From NCBI GenBank assembly GCA_963922205.1, contig CAWUHX010000222.1, positions 62,001 through 126,000 of the forward strand: a stretch of DNA of 64,000 bases. The letters are read 5' to 3'. Below, in pieces: positions 44,501 to 57,481 of this stretch; position 1 is the stretch's first letter; the number at the start of each line of letters is the position of its first letter. The stretch comes from Romanomermis culicivorax (taxonomy: Eukaryota; Nematoda; Enoplea; Mermithida; Mermithidae). A program made the position numbers and the translations under genes. A model generated the notes under the pieces. It was not told the DNA's origin. It did no database searches and was given only the letters and a program-made list of their open reading frames with translations.

Positions 44501-47500
44501 CTGAAACTATTTTTTTCGAATACCTCAATCAAAAATCAGTTTGCTGCTTTGAAACTTTTTTATCGAATACCTCACTCAAAAATCAGTTTGCTGCTCTGAA
44601 ACTGTTTTTTTCGAATACCTCACCCAAAAATCAGTTTGGTGCTCTTAAACTTTTTTTCGAATAGCTCACTCAAAAATTAGTTTGGTGCTCTGAAACTATT
44701 TTTTTCGAATACCTCACTCAAAAATCAGTTTGGTGCTCTGAAACTGTTTTTTTCGAATACCTCGCTCAAAAATTAGTTTGGTGCTCTGAAACTGTTTTTT
44801 TCGAATACCTCACTCAAAAATCAGTTTGGTGCTCTTAAACTTTTTTTCGAATACCTCCCTCAAAAATCAGTTTGGTGCTATGAAACTGTTTTTTTTCGAA
44901 TACCTCACTCAAAAATCAGTTTGGTGCTCTAAAACTTTTTTTCGAATACCTCACTCAAAAATTAGTTTGGTGCTCTGAAACTATTTTTTTCGAATACCTC
45001 AATCAAAAATCAGTTTGCTGCTTTGAAACTTTTTTATCGAATACCTCACTCAAAAATCAGTTTGCTGCTCTGAAACTGTTTTTTTCGAATACCTCACCCA
45101 AAAATCAGTTTGGTGCTCTTAAACTTTTTTTCGAATAGCTCACTCAAAAATTAGTTTGGTGCTCTGAAACTATTTTTTTCGAATACCTCACTCAAAAATC
45201 AGTTTGCTGCTTTGAAACTTTTTTATCGAATACCCCCACTCAAAAATCAGTTTGGTGCTCTAAAACTGTTTTTTTCGAATACCTCACTCAAAAATTAGTT
45301 TGGTGCTCTGAAACTATTTTTTTCGAAAACCTCACTCAAAAATCAGTTTGCTGCTCTGAAACTTTTTTATCAAATACCTCACTCAAAAATTAGTTTGGTG
45401 CTCTGAAACTATTTTTTTCGAAAACCTCACTCAAAAATCAGTTTGCTGCTCTGAAACTTTTTTATCGAATACCTCACTCAAAAATCAGTTTGGTGCTCTA
45501 AAACTTTTTTTCGAATACCTCACTCGAAAATCAGTTTGGTGCTCTGAAACTGTTTTTTTCGAATACCTCACTCAAAAATTAGTTTGGTGCTCTTAAACTT
45601 TTTTTCGAATAGCTCACTCAAAAATCAGTTTGGTGCTCTGAAACTATTTTTTTCGAATACCTCACTCAAAAATTAGTTTGGTGCTCTGAAACTACTTTTT
45701 TCGAATACCTCACTCAAAAATTAGTTTGGTGCTCTGAAACTATTTTTTTCGAATACCTCACTCAAAAATCAGTTTGGTGCTCTAAAACTTTTTTTCGAAT
45801 ACCTCACTCAAAAATTAGTTTGGCGCTCTGAAACTATTTTTTTCGAATACCTCACTCAAAAATCAGTTTGCTGCTTTGAAACTTTTTTATCGAATACCTC
45901 ACTCAAAAATCAGTTTGGTGCTCTGAAACTTTTTTTCGAATACCTCACTCGAAAATCAGTTTGGTGCTCTGAAACTGTTTTATCGAATACCTCACTCAAA
46001 AATCAGTTTGGTGCTCTTAAACTTTTTTTCGAATACCTCACTCAAAAATTAGTTTGGTGCTCTGAAACTATTTTTTTCGAATACCTCACTCAAAAATTAG
46101 TTTGGTGCTCTAAAACTATTTTTTTCGAATACCTCACTCAAAAATTAGTTTAGTGCTCTAAAACTATTTTTTTCGAATACCTCACTCAAAAATCAGTTTG
46201 GTGCTCTGAAACTGTTTTTTTCGAATACCTCACTCAAAAATTAGTTTGGTGCTCTAAAACTATTTTTTTCGAATACCTCACTCAAAAATCAGTTTGGTGC
46301 TCTGAAACTGTTTTTTTCGAATACCTCACTCAAAAATTAGTTTGGTGCTCTGAAACTATTTTTTTCGAATACCTCACTCAAAAATTAGTTTGGTGCTCTG
46401 AAACTGTTTTTTTCGAATACCTCACTCAAAAATCAGTTTGGTGCTCTTAAACTTTTTTTTTGAATACCTCACTCAAAAATTAGTTTGGTGCTCTGAAACT
46501 ATTTTTTTCGAATACCTCACTCAAAAATCAGTTTGGTGCTCTAAAACTTTTTTTCGAATACCTCACTCAAAAATTAGTTTGGTGCTCTGAAACTATTTTT
46601 TTCGAATACCTCACTCAAAAATTAGTTTGGTGCTCTGAAACTGTTTTTTTCGAATACCTCACTCAAAAATCAGTTTGGTGCTCCAAAACTATTTTTTTCG
46701 AATACCCCCACTCAAAAATCAGTTTGGTGCTCTGAAACTATTTTTTTCGAATACCTCACTCAAAAATTAGTTTGGTGCTCTGAAACTATTTTTTTCGAAT
46801 ACCTCACTCAAAAATTAGTTTGGTGCTCTGAAACTATTTTTTTCGAATACCTCACTCAAAAATCAGTTTGGTGCTCTGAAACTGTTTTTTTCGAATACCT
46901 CACTCAAAAATTAGTTTGGTGCTCTGAAACTATTTTTTTCGAATACCTCACTCAAAAATTAGTTTGGTGCTCTGAAACAGTTTTTTTCGAATACCTCACT
47001 CAAAAATCAGTTTGGTGCTCTTAAACTTTTTTTCGAATACCTCCCTCAAAAATCAGTTTGGTGCTATGAAACTGTTTTTTTCGAATACCTCACTCAAAAA
47101 TCAGTTTGGTGCTCTAAAACTTTTTTTCGAATACCTCACTCAAAAATTAGTTTGGTGCTCTGAAACTATTTTTTTCGAATACCTCACTCAAAAATCAGTT
47201 TGCTGCTTTGAAACTTTTTTATCGAATACCTCACTCAAAAATCAGTTTGCTACTCTGAAACTGTTTTTTTCGAATACCTCACCCAAAAATCAGTTTGGTG
47301 CTCTTAAACTTTTTTTCGAATAGCTCACTCAAAAATTAGTTTGGTGCTCTGAAACTATTTTTTTCGAATACCTCACTCAAAAATTAGTTTGGTGCTCTGA
47401 AACTATTTTTTTCGAATACCTCACTCAAAAATTAGTTTGGTGCTCTGAAACTATTTTTTTCGAATACCTCACTCAAAAATTAGTTTGGTGCTCTGAAACT

Positions 47501-47985
47501 ATTTTTTTCGAATACCTCACTCAAAAATTAGTTTGGTGCTCTGAAACTATTTTTTTCGAATACCTCACTCAAAAATCAGTTTGGTGCTCTGAAACTGTTT
47601 TTTTCGAATACCTCACTCAAAAATTAGTTTGGTGCTCTGAAACTATTTTTTTCGAATACCTCGCTCAAAAATTAGTTTGGTGCTCTGAAACTGTTTTTTT
47701 CGAATACCTCACTCAAAAATCAGTTTGGTGCTCTTAAACTTTTTTTCGAATACCTCCCTCAAAAATCAGTTTGGTGCTATGAAACTGTTTTTTTCGAATA
47801 CCTCACTCAAAAATCAGTTTGGTGCTCTAAAACTTTTTTTCGAATACCTCACTCAAAAATTAGTTTGGTGCTCTGAAACTATTTTTTTCGAATACCTCAA
47901 TCAAAAATCAGTTTGCTGCTTTGAAACTTTTTTATCGAATACCTCACTCAAAAATCAGTTTGCTGCTCTGAAACTTTTTTATTGA
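38510..47985 (+). repeat. Higher-order blocks within the satellite
   Basis: A marker pair of variant units (CTTAAACTTTTTTTCGAATA then CCTCCCTCAAAAATCAG, then GTGCTATGAAACTG) appears at about 38,539, 39,300, 42,908, 43,859, 44,854, 47,041 and 47,754. It is followed each time by nearly the same series of units. Intervals (761, 3608, 951, 995, 2187, 713 bp) are different multiples of the basic unit, so blocks of 15-76 units have been copied unevenly rather than as one fixed higher-order period. Confidence 0.85.
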
Positions 47986-50900
47986 ATACCTCACTCTAAA
48001 ATTAGTTTGGTGCTCTGAAACTATTTTTTCGAGTATCTCACTCAAAAATCAGTTTGGTGCTCTGAAACTATTTTTTTCGAATATGTTTCAAAAATTAGTT
48101 CGGTGCTCTAAAACTATTTTTTCGAATACCTCACTCGAAAATCAGTTTGGTGCTCTGAAACTACTTTTTTCGAATATGTCTCAAAAATTAGTTTGGTGCT
48201 CTGAAACTTTTGTATTGAATACCTCACTCTAAAATTAGTTTGGTGCTCTGAAACTATTTTTTCGAGTACCTCACTCAAAAATCAGTTTGGTGCTCTGAAA
48301 CTATTTTTTTCGAATATGTTTCAAAAATTAGTTTGGTGCTCTAAAAAATTTTTTCGAATACCTCACTCAAAAATCAGTTTGGTGCTCTGAAACTTTTTTA
48401 TCGAATACCTCACTCAAAAATCAGTTTGGTGCTCTGAAACTACTTTTTTCGAATATGTCTCAAAAATTAGTTTGGTGCTCTGAAACTTTTTTATCGAATA
48501 CCTCACTCAAAAATCAGTTTGGTGCTTTCAATCTATTTTTTTCGAATACCTCACTCGAAAATCAGTTTGGTGCTCTGAAACTATTTTTTTCGAATACCTC
48601 ACTCAAAAATCAGTTTGGTGCTCTGAAACTATTTTTTTCGAATACCTCACTCAAAAATCAGTTTGGTGCTCTGAATCTATTTTTTCCGAATACCTCACTC
48701 AAAAATCATTTTGGTGCTCTGCAAACAATTTTTTTCGAGTACCTATCTCAGAAATCACTTTCGTGCTCTGAAACAATTTTTTTCGAATACATCACTATCA
48801 AATCAGTTTGATGCTCTGCAAACAATTTTTTCTCGAGTACATATCTCAGAAATCACTTTCGTGCTCTGAAACAATTTTTTCGAATACATCACTATCAAAT
48901 CAGTTTGATGCTCTGCAAACAATTTTTCTCGAGTACCTATCTCAGAAATCACTTTCGTGCTCTGGAACAATTTTTTTCGAATACCTCACTCAAAAATCAG
49001 TTTGGTGCTCTGAATCTATTTTTTCAGAATACCTCACTCAAAAATCAGTTTGCTGCACTGAAACTTTTTTATCGAATACATCACTCAAGAATCAGTTTGG
49101 TGCTCTGAAATTTTTTATCGAATACCTCACTCAAAAATCAGTTTTGTGCTCTGACACTGTTTTTTTCGAATACCTCACTCAAAAATCAGTTTGGTGCTCT
49201 GAAACTATTTTTTTCGAATGCCTCACTCAAAAATCAGTTTGCTGCACTGAAATTTTTTATCGAATACCTCACTCAAAAATCAGTTTGGTGCTCCCAAACT
49301 ATTTTTTCGAATACCTCACTCAAAGCTCAGTTTGATGCTCTGAAACTTTTTGATCGAATACCTCACTCAAAAATCAGTTTTGTGCTCTGACCCTGTTTTT
49401 TTCGAATACCTCACTCAAAAATCAGTTTGGTGCTCTGAAACTATTTTTTTCGAATACCTCACTCGAAAATCAGTTTGGTGCTCTGAAACTACTTTTTTCG
49501 AATATGTCTCAAAAATTAGTTTGGTGCTCTGAAACTTTTTTATCGAATACCTCACTCAAAAATCAGTTTGGTGCTCTGAAACTATTTTTTTCGAATGCCT
49601 CACTCAAAAATCAGTTTGCTGCACTGAAACTTTTTTATCGAATACATCACTCAAAAATCAGTTTGGTGCTCTGAAACTGTTTTTTTCGAATACCTCACTC
49701 AAAAATCAGTTTGGTGCTCTAAAACTATTTTTTCGAATACCTCACTCAAAAATCAGTTTGGTGCTCTAAAACTATTTTTTCGAATACCTCACTCAAAAAT
49801 CAGTTTGATGCTCTGAAACTATTTTTTTCGAATACCTCACCCTAAAATCAGTTTGGTGGTCTGAAACTTTTTTTTCGAATACCTCAGTCAAAGCTCAGTT
49901 TGATGCTCTGAAACTTTTTTATCCAATACATCACTCAAAAATCAGTTTGGTGCTCTGAAATTTTTTATTGAATACCTCACTCAAAAATCAGTTTGGTGCT
50001 CTGAATCTATTTTTTCCGAATACCTCACTCAAAAATCAATTTGTGCTCTCAAACTTTTTTTCGAATACCTCACTCAAAAATTAGTTTGGTGCTCCCAAAC
50101 TATTTTTTCGAATACCTCACTCAAAGCTCAGTTTGATGCTCTGGAACTTTTTTATCGAATACATCACTCAAAAATCAGTTTGGTGCTCTGAAATTTTTTA
50201 TCGAATACCTCACTCAAAAATCAGTTTTGTGCTCTGACACTGTTTTTTTCGAATACCTCACTCAAAAATCGGTTTGGTGCTCTGAAACTATTTTTTTCGA
50301 ATGCCTCACTCAAAAATCAGTTTGCTGCACTGAAATTTTTTATCGAATACCTCACTCAAAAATCAGTTTGGTGCTCTGAATCTATTTTTTCCGAATACCT
50401 CACTCAAAAATCAGTTTGGTGGTCTGAAACTTTTTGATCGAATACCTCACTCAAAAATCAGTTTTGTGCTCTGACACTGTTTTTTTCGAATACCTCACTC
50501 AAAAATCAGTTTGGTGCTCTGAAACTATTTTTTTCGAATACCTCACTCGAAAATCAGTTTGGTGCTCTGAAACTACTTTTTTCGAATATGTCTCAAAAAT
50601 TAGTTTGGTGCTCTGAAACTTTTTTATTGAATACCTCACTCTAAAATTAGTTTGGTGCTCTGAAACTATTTTTTCGAGTACCTCACTCAAAAATCAGTTT
50701 GGTGCTCTGAAACTATTTTTTTCGAATATGTTTCAAAAATTAGTTTGGTGCTCTAAAACTATTTTTTCGAATACCTCACTCAAAAATCAGTTTGGTGGTC
50801 TGAAACTATTTTTTTCGGATATGTCTCAAAAATTAGTTTGGTGCTCTGAAACTTTTGTATTGAATACCTCACTCTAAAATTAGTTTGGTGCTCTGAAACT

Positions 50901-53900
50901 ATTTTTTCGAGTACATCACTCAAAAATCAGTTTGGTGCTCTGAAACTATTTTTTTCGAATATGTTTCAAAAATTAGTTTGGTGCTCTAAAACTATTTTTT
51001 CGAATACCTCACTCAAAAATCAGTTTGGTGGTCTGAAACTATTTTTTTCGGATATGTCTCAAAAATTAGTTTGGTGCTCTGAAACTTTTGTATTGAATAC
51101 CTCACTCTAAAATTAGTTTGGTGCTCTAAAACTATTTTTTCGAGTACCTCACTCAAAAATCAATTTGTGCTCTCAAACTTTTTTTCGAATACCTCACTCA
51201 AAAATTAGTTTGGTGCTCCCAAACTATTTTTTCGAATACCTCACTCAAAGCTCAGTTTGATGCTCTGAAACTTTTTTATCGAATACATCACTCAAAAATC
51301 AGTTTGGTGCTCTGAAATTTTTTATCGAATACCTCACTCAAAAATCAGTTTTGTGCTCTGACACTGTTTTTTTCGAATACCTCACTCAAAAATCGGTTTG
51401 GTGCTCTGAAACTATTTTTTTCGAATGCCTCACTCAAAAATCAGTTTGCTGCACTGAAATTTTTTATCGAATACCTCACTCAAAAATCAGTTTGGTGCTC
51501 TGAATCTATTTTTTCCGAATACCTCACTCAAAAATCAGTTTGGTGGTCTGAAACTTTTTGATCGAATTCCTCACTCAAAAATCAGTTTTGTGCTCTGACA
51601 CTGTTTTTTTCGAATACCTCACTCAAAAATCAGTTTGGTGCTCTGAAACTTTTTTTTTCGAATACCTCACTCGAAAATCAGTTTGGTGCTCTGAAACTAC
51701 TTTTTTCGAATATGTCTCAAAAATTAGTTTGGTGCTCTGAAACTTTTTTATTGAATACCTCACTCTAAAATTAGTTTGGTGCTCTGAAACTATTTTTTCG
51801 AGTACCTCACTCAAAAATCAGTTTGGTGCTCTGAAACTATTTTTTTCGAATATGTTTCAAAAATTAGTTTGGTGCTCTAAAACTATTTTTTCGAATACCT
51901 CACTCAAAAATCAGTTTGGTGGTCTGAAACTATTTTTTTCGGATATGTCTCAAAAATTAGTTTGGTGCTCTGAAACTTTTGTATTGAATACCTCACTCTA
52001 AAATTAGTTTGGTGCTCTGAAACTATTTTTTCGAGTACCTCACTCAAAAATCAGTTTGGTGCTCTGAAACTATTTTTTTCGAATATGTTTCAAAAATTAG
52101 TTTGGTGCTCTAAAACTATTTTTTCGAATACCTCACTCAAAAATCAGTTTGGTGCTCTGAAACTATTTTTTTCGAATATGTTTCAAAAATTAGTTTGGTG
52201 CTCTAAAACTATTTTTTCGAATACCTCACTCAAAAATCAGTTTGGTGCTCTGAAACTATTTTTTTCGAATATGTTTCAAAAATTAGTTTGGTGCTCTAAA
52301 AAATTTTTTCGAATACCTCACTCAAAAATCAGTTTGGTGGTCTGAAACTATTTTTTTCGAATATGTCTCAAAAATCAGTTTTGTGCTCTGAAACTGTTTT
52401 TTTCGAATACCCCCACTCAAAAATCAGTTTGGTGCTCTAAAACTTTTTTTCGAATACCTCACTAAAAAATCAGTTTGGTGCTCTTAAACTTTTTTTTCGA
52501 ATACCTCACTCAAAAATTAGTTTGGTGCTCTGAAACTATTTTTTTCGAATACCTCACTCAAAAATTAGTTTGGTGCTCTGAAACTATTTTTTCGAATACC
52601 TCACTCAAAAATCAGTTTGGTGCTCTGAAACTTTTTTATCGAATACCTCACTCAAAAATCAGTTTGGTGCCTTGAAACTACTTTTTTCGAATATGTCTCA
52701 AAAATTAGTTTGGTGCTCTGAAACTTTTTTATCGAATACCTCACTCAAAAATCAGTTTGGTGCTTTCAATCTATTTTTTTCGAATACCTCACTCAAAAAT
52801 CAGTTTGGTGCTCTAAATCTATTTTTTCCGAATACCTCACTCAAAAATCATTTTGGTGCTCTGTAAACAATTTTTTTCGAGTACCTATCTCAGAAATCAC
52901 TTTCGTGCTCTGAAACAATTTTTTTCGAATACCTCACTCAAAAATCAGTTTGATGCTCTGCGAACAATTTTTTTTCGAGTACCTATCTCTGAAATCACTT
53001 TCGTGCTCTGAAACAATTTTTTTCGAATACCTCACTCAAAAATCAGTTTGGTGCTCTGAAACTGTTTTTTTCGAATACCTCACTCAAAAATTAGTTTGGT
53101 GCTCTGAAACTTTTTTTCGAATACCTCACTCAAAAATTAGTTTGGTGCTCTGAAACTTTTTTTTTCTAATATGTCTCAAAAATTAGTTTGGTGCTCTGAA
53201 ACTTTTTTTTTCTAATATGTCTCAAAAATTAGTTTGGTGCTCTAAAACAATTTTTTCGAATACCTCACTCGAAAATCAGTTTGGTGCACTAACTATTTTT
53301 TTCGAATACCTCACTCAAAAATCAGTTTGGTGCTCTGAAACTGTTTTTTTCGAATACCTCACTCAAAAATTAGTTTGGTGCTCTGAAACTATTTTTTTCG
53401 AATACCTCACTCAAAAATTAGTTTGGTGCTCCTAAACTTTTTTTCGAATACCTCACTCAAAAATCAGTTTGGTGCTCTGAAACTGTTTTTTTCGAATACC
53501 TCACTCAAAAATCAGTTTGGTGCTCTGAAATTGTTTTTTTCGAATACCTCACTCAAAAATCAGTTTGGTGCTCTGAAACTGTTTTTTTCGAATACCTCAC
53601 TCAAAAATCAGTTTGGTGCTCTGAAACTATTTTTTTCGAATATGTCTCAAAAATTAGTTTGGTGCTCTGAAACTTTTTTTCGAATACCTCACTCGAAAAT
53701 CAGTTTGGTGCTCTGAAACTATTTTTTTCGAATACCTCACTCAAAAATTAGTTTGGTGCTCTGAAACTATTTTTTTCGAATACCTCACTCAAAAATCAGT
53801 TTGGTGCTCTGAAACTGTTTTTTTCGAATACCTCACTCAAAAATTAGTTTGGTGCTCTGAAACTATTTTTTTCGAATATGTCTCAGAAATTAGTTTGGTG

Positions 53901-54603
53901 CTCTGAAACTTTTTTTTTTCTAATATGTCTCAAAAATTAGTTTGGTGCTCTGAAACTATTTTTTTCTAATATGTCTCAAAAATTAGTTTGGTGCTCTAAA
54001 ACTTTTTTTTCGAATACCTCACTCGAAAATCAGTTTGGTGCACAAACTATTTTTTTCGAATACCTCACTCAAAAATCAGTTTGGTGCTCTGAAACTGTTT
54101 TTTTCGAATACCTCACTCAAAAATTAGTTTGGTGCTCTGAAACTATTTTTTTCGAATATGTCTCAAAAATTAGTTTGGTGCTCCTAAACTTTTTTTCGAA
54201 TACCTCACTCAAAAATCAGTTTGATGCTCTACAAACAATTTTTTTTTCGAATACCTATCTCAGAAATCACTTTCGTGCTCTGAAACAATTTTTTTCGAAT
54301 ACCTCACTCAAAAATCAGTTTGGTGCTCTGAAACTGTTTTTTTCGAATACCTCACTCAAAAATTAGTTTGGTGCTCTGAAACTATTTTTTTCGAATATGT
54401 CTCAAAAATTAGTTTGGTGCTCTGAAACTTTTTTTTTCTAATATGTCTCAAAAATTAGTTTGGTGCTCTGAAACTTTTTTTTTCTAATATGTCTCAAAAA
54501 TTAGTTTGGTGCTCTAAAACTATATTTTCGAATACCTCACTCGAAAATCAGTTTGGTGCACTAACTATTTTTTCCGAATACCTCACTCAAAAATCAGTTT
54601 TAT
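47986..54603 (+). repeat. Divergent right edge of the satellite
   Basis: Here the unit breaks into subtypes rare or absent in the core. One is a short form with CGAATATGTCTCAAAAATTA (or ATGTTTC) in place of TACCTCACTC. Another has CGAGTACCTATCTCAGAAAT, CACTTTCGTGCTC and TGCAAACAA. Further forms carry CTAATATGTCTC, CAAAGCTCAG or TGGTGGTCTG. The segments at about 50,000-50,800 and 51,150-51,900 are close copies of each other. Greater diversity at the margin is what unequal exchange predicts. Confidence 0.9.
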
Positions 54604-55929
54604 TTTCTAGCATTTTTAGTTACTTCTTTATATAAAACGGCTCAAAAAATTTTTTTGACAGACTGCAGGGAAGGTCCAGACCCACCAAACCCTCGGATGC
54701 CGATGTATGGTCCCCCAGAGAGCCAACAGAGTACCTGCATGTGCATGTGTAGTCATGACTATGCATAATTACCATTATTTTTAATCTTGTAGCAGGAGCC
54801 ATCAAAATGGAAGCCGCCAGAAGAAGAGTTCCAAAAATAAATTCGGGTTTGGTATTTTTTGGAAGTGACTCGTGAAGGAAGAGCTTTTCGATCTAAAAAG
54901 TTTATAAATAACAAAGGCGCCCTATTGTTTCTAGAAATTTTACCTCTGGTGCATCAAATATATGGTTAAAGTCGATGTTTTGTTTGTATGCCTGAACATA
55001 CGCAATATTGCAAAGTCGATCTGTAAGTTTTGACTTTGATGCCACTAGGTTAAAATTCGGAATACAAACAGAAAGCTAGAAAATGCACAATTTCTAAATG
55101 AGAGAGACCACAAGAAATCCTAGCTGAGCTCTGGAAGAAACAAAATTCTAACTTGGCTTTCTTGCTGAAGGGTCATTTGTTACAAAGTGTCACCAAAGAA
55201 AGCTTGGGGTTTCGGTTTTTTGCTGAAGGTTTATTTGCTTACAAAGTGTCACCAAAGATAGTTTGGGGTTTCGTTTTTTCGCTTCCTGTCCATGGTCTTT
55301 AGAGATTTTCAGAGGCAACATGCAATATGCGAATCATGTGTGCTCCATTATGTATTTTAACGGACATCAGCTTAGCAGTTGTTTCATTCGGCATGTACAA
55401 AGGGAAAAAAGCCAACTAGTAACTGAGAAGTTTCAACATGTGTGTCATTGACCTCGATCCCTCACGCTTTATGGGTTACTTGTGCGACACGTCAAAATAA
55501 TGTCGAATGTATAGCGAACCTACCAGTGTGTGTCTTCCCCACAACTTGGCTTTTGAAATATCATGAAGAGGAAGAAACAAGTTGTCCTGTGAACTCTTGC
55601 AAATAAAAATCATATGTTGCTTTTCCTTTGGCCTTGTGCAAAATGTACAATGTGTTTCATTAGCATATTTAAAAATATACAAATATGACAAAAATAATAC
55701 ACGAAGTTATCATATATATACATGTATGCATGATTGACATTTAAAATGTATATGTTGTTCATTAGCCCATTAGCCCATTAGCCGAGTAAATAACTGAATG
55801 GATAAACGATCGTCTTTGGGGACAAAAAATAAAGAGCGACCAAAAAAGCAGCAAATTTGGTAGAGAAAAAGAGAAAAAATTCAATAAAGAAATTTTTGAG
55901 AAAGAAAAAAATTTTAGTAAAAAAATAAA
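54604..55929. other. Right flank of the satellite, no gene seen
   Basis: Unique-looking AT-rich DNA. A 58-bp direct duplication lies at 55163-55220 and 55221-55280 (TGCTGAAGGGTCATTTG / TGCTGAAGGTTTATTTGC ... ACAAAGTGTCACCAAAGA). Three inverted units of the ATTAGCCC minisatellite lie at 55759-55783, followed by an A-rich tract (55850-55930). No coding frame is convincing. Confidence 0.55.
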
Positions 55930-56436
55930 TCAACAAAAATCTAACCATTGTTGCAAGGCTGAAGTTTTGGACATTTTTTTGGCGTTTGTAGCAAGGACTT
56001 CTAACAACATCAAAATAAACAACAACAATAAAAATAAAGTAAACAAAATGGCTGGAGTAGAAAAAGTGTATTTATTTTTTCTTCCTGGATCCAAATCGTA
56101 GGATTCTTCCGCCACACTTTTTGCTGCAAGAGAGATTTTGTAGAAACGGAAGTTCCCATTTCTATCGCAAGAAAAGCTTTTCTGTTGTACAAAAATCATT
56201 TTTTCTATTTCCTTTTTTTTCTTTTTTTGTTGCTTTTTAGCGGTGATAAATAATTTCGATCTAGCGTCTAAGAACTCCTTTTTTAATCGGTATTGAGCGT
56301 TGGGGACAATGCCAACCGGAAAGTGTGTTGATGCACTCAGCTGCAGAATATACTTTTTCACAGTGATGGAAGATTTTTGAATGAAAAAGAACGAAAATGC
56401 CATATTTGAATTTTTTCTTACTACCCAAGTTCTCAA
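55930..56436 (-). CDS. Uncharacterised ORF with C-terminal membrane helix (doubtful)
   Basis: 168-codon frame, unusually long for this AT-rich DNA outside the repeats. It has a basic middle (KKQQKKKKKEIEKM), then CDRNGNFRFYKISLAAKSVA, then a strongly hydrophobic stretch AILFTLFLLLLFILMLLEVL near the C-terminus, which would make a tail-anchored protein. I recognise no family. Upstream on the same strand a second protein-like frame (56743-57009, ISAYTGLRTFFQALKPVKHE) might be another exon of the same gene, but I could not join them with consistent splice sites. It could be a real small gene, a relic, or chance. Confidence 0.3.
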   Translation of the reverse strand: MRTWVVRKNSNMAFSFFFIQKSSITVKKYILQLSASTHFPVGIVPNAQYRLKKEFLDARSKLFITAKKQQKKKKKEIEKMIFVQQKSFSCDRNGNFRFYKISLAAKSVAEESYDLDPGRKNKYTFSTPAILFTLFLLLLFILMLLEVLATNAKKMSKTSALQQWLDFC

Positions 56437-57481
56437 ACATCAAGTCAAAAAATAGTATTTCTTGTATTTGTACAAAAAACCCAAGGAGCCCTTTGTACAT
56501 ATAAAATCAAAATCACGGACAAAATCACAAGAAATTGTGAGTTTTTGTTTATTTTTACACAAAGCTTTTCCAGCAGAAACTTTTTCACATTTAAAATTAT
56601 GCTCTTCATAGCACACACCTATGAGCTACGATTTTGAAAAATACACATATCTTTTCGTTATAAGCTCCTCATGCCGAATGCTAGATTATACAGATATGTA
56701 GCCAAAAAAAAATCGTCTGCACTGCATTTCGCAGACGAATTTTCAATGCTTTCTTGTATGAAACACTTTGAATAACTTTGAAATAAGGTCTGACTCAGAG
56801 AGCCCAAAAATTTTTTCATGTTTTACTGGTTTTAAAGCTTGGAAAAATGTTCGCAGACCTGTATATGCTGAAATTCTGTTGTACTTTGTGCAAAATCCTG
56901 AAATAATTTGAATGGGGCCAATATTCGTCCTATAGAAAAAAATCACTGAATATTCGAATAGTAATTTGCGCGAAGCGCCTGATGGTTTTGTAAGAATGTA
57001 CCACTGCAATTCTGGAATCTCAGACTTCTTTTCGCCACCGAAATCAGCATTTTGACTAAAAAGCAGTACTCACAAATCGCTGATTCGGTTTCATCCTGTT
57101 TTCTCATTCTCATCGTATTTTTCTTTTCGTCCGGAGGAAAAATTTCTAGATCCGTGTTTTGTGCACTTTTGCATATCCAGATATCCACGTATTTTTAATG
57201 CTGTTCGTAAAGAGGTTGGTTTTTTTAGACAGAAATTATAATCTTTTGAAGTACTTTTCGAATTTTTTTCGTGAAAAAATCGAATTTTTTTTTCTTCAGG
57301 TACCCCTCCCCTCAAAATGTTTGGAGCCATCCTCCCGGCCCGAAAAAAGTCGCCCAAACCCCACAGAGCCCCGTTATATATGTGGTCAACATATGTTTCT
57401 GATTACCTTGTTTGTAATTTATGTTCTGCTCATGATTTGTAGCTGTTTTTTTCGTTTCTGGGTTATGATCACTATTTAATA
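56437..57481. other. Intergenic with repeat C arm
   Basis: Holds a perfect 7-bp-stem hairpin CGTCTGC...GCAGACG (56714-56737). It also holds one inverted arm of repeat C at about 57225-57380 (CGGCCCGAAAAAAGTCGCCC, CCACAGAGCCCCGTTATATA). The - strand frame 56743-57009 is protein-like but unassigned. Confidence 0.45.

Larger units (their letters stand above)
27815..54603 (+). repeat. 48-bp tandem satellite array (26.8 kb)
   Basis: Unit: TTTTTTTCGAATACCTCACT followed by CAAAAATYAGTTTGGTGCTC and TGAAACTR, 48 bp in the commonest form, with 45-49-bp variants from T-run length. About 550 copies, all head to tail. Main variable sites are C/T in AAAATYAG, G/A/T after GAAACT, TGCTC/TGCTT/CGCTC, and CCTCAC against CCCCCAC or CCTCCC. 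It begins in a half-unit near 27815 and ends mid-unit at CAGTTTTATTTTCTAG. Since 48 is a multiple of 3, long frames such as 34820-35740 (306 codons, 16-residue repeat EYLTQKLVWCSETIFF) stay open without selection. It could be pericentromeric or interstitial heterochromatin. Function unknown. Confidence 0.97.

Noticed and set aside
48808..49335. Repeat-protein gene encoded by the satellite (175-codon frame and similar ones)
   Set aside because: Open frames arise because the unit is 48 bp; neighbouring units of 45-47 bp shift frame at random, and no promoter, start context or splice structure is visible.
27815..54603. CRISPR array
   Set aside because: Units are contiguous near-identical repeats with no unique spacers, in an intron-bearing eukaryotic genome.
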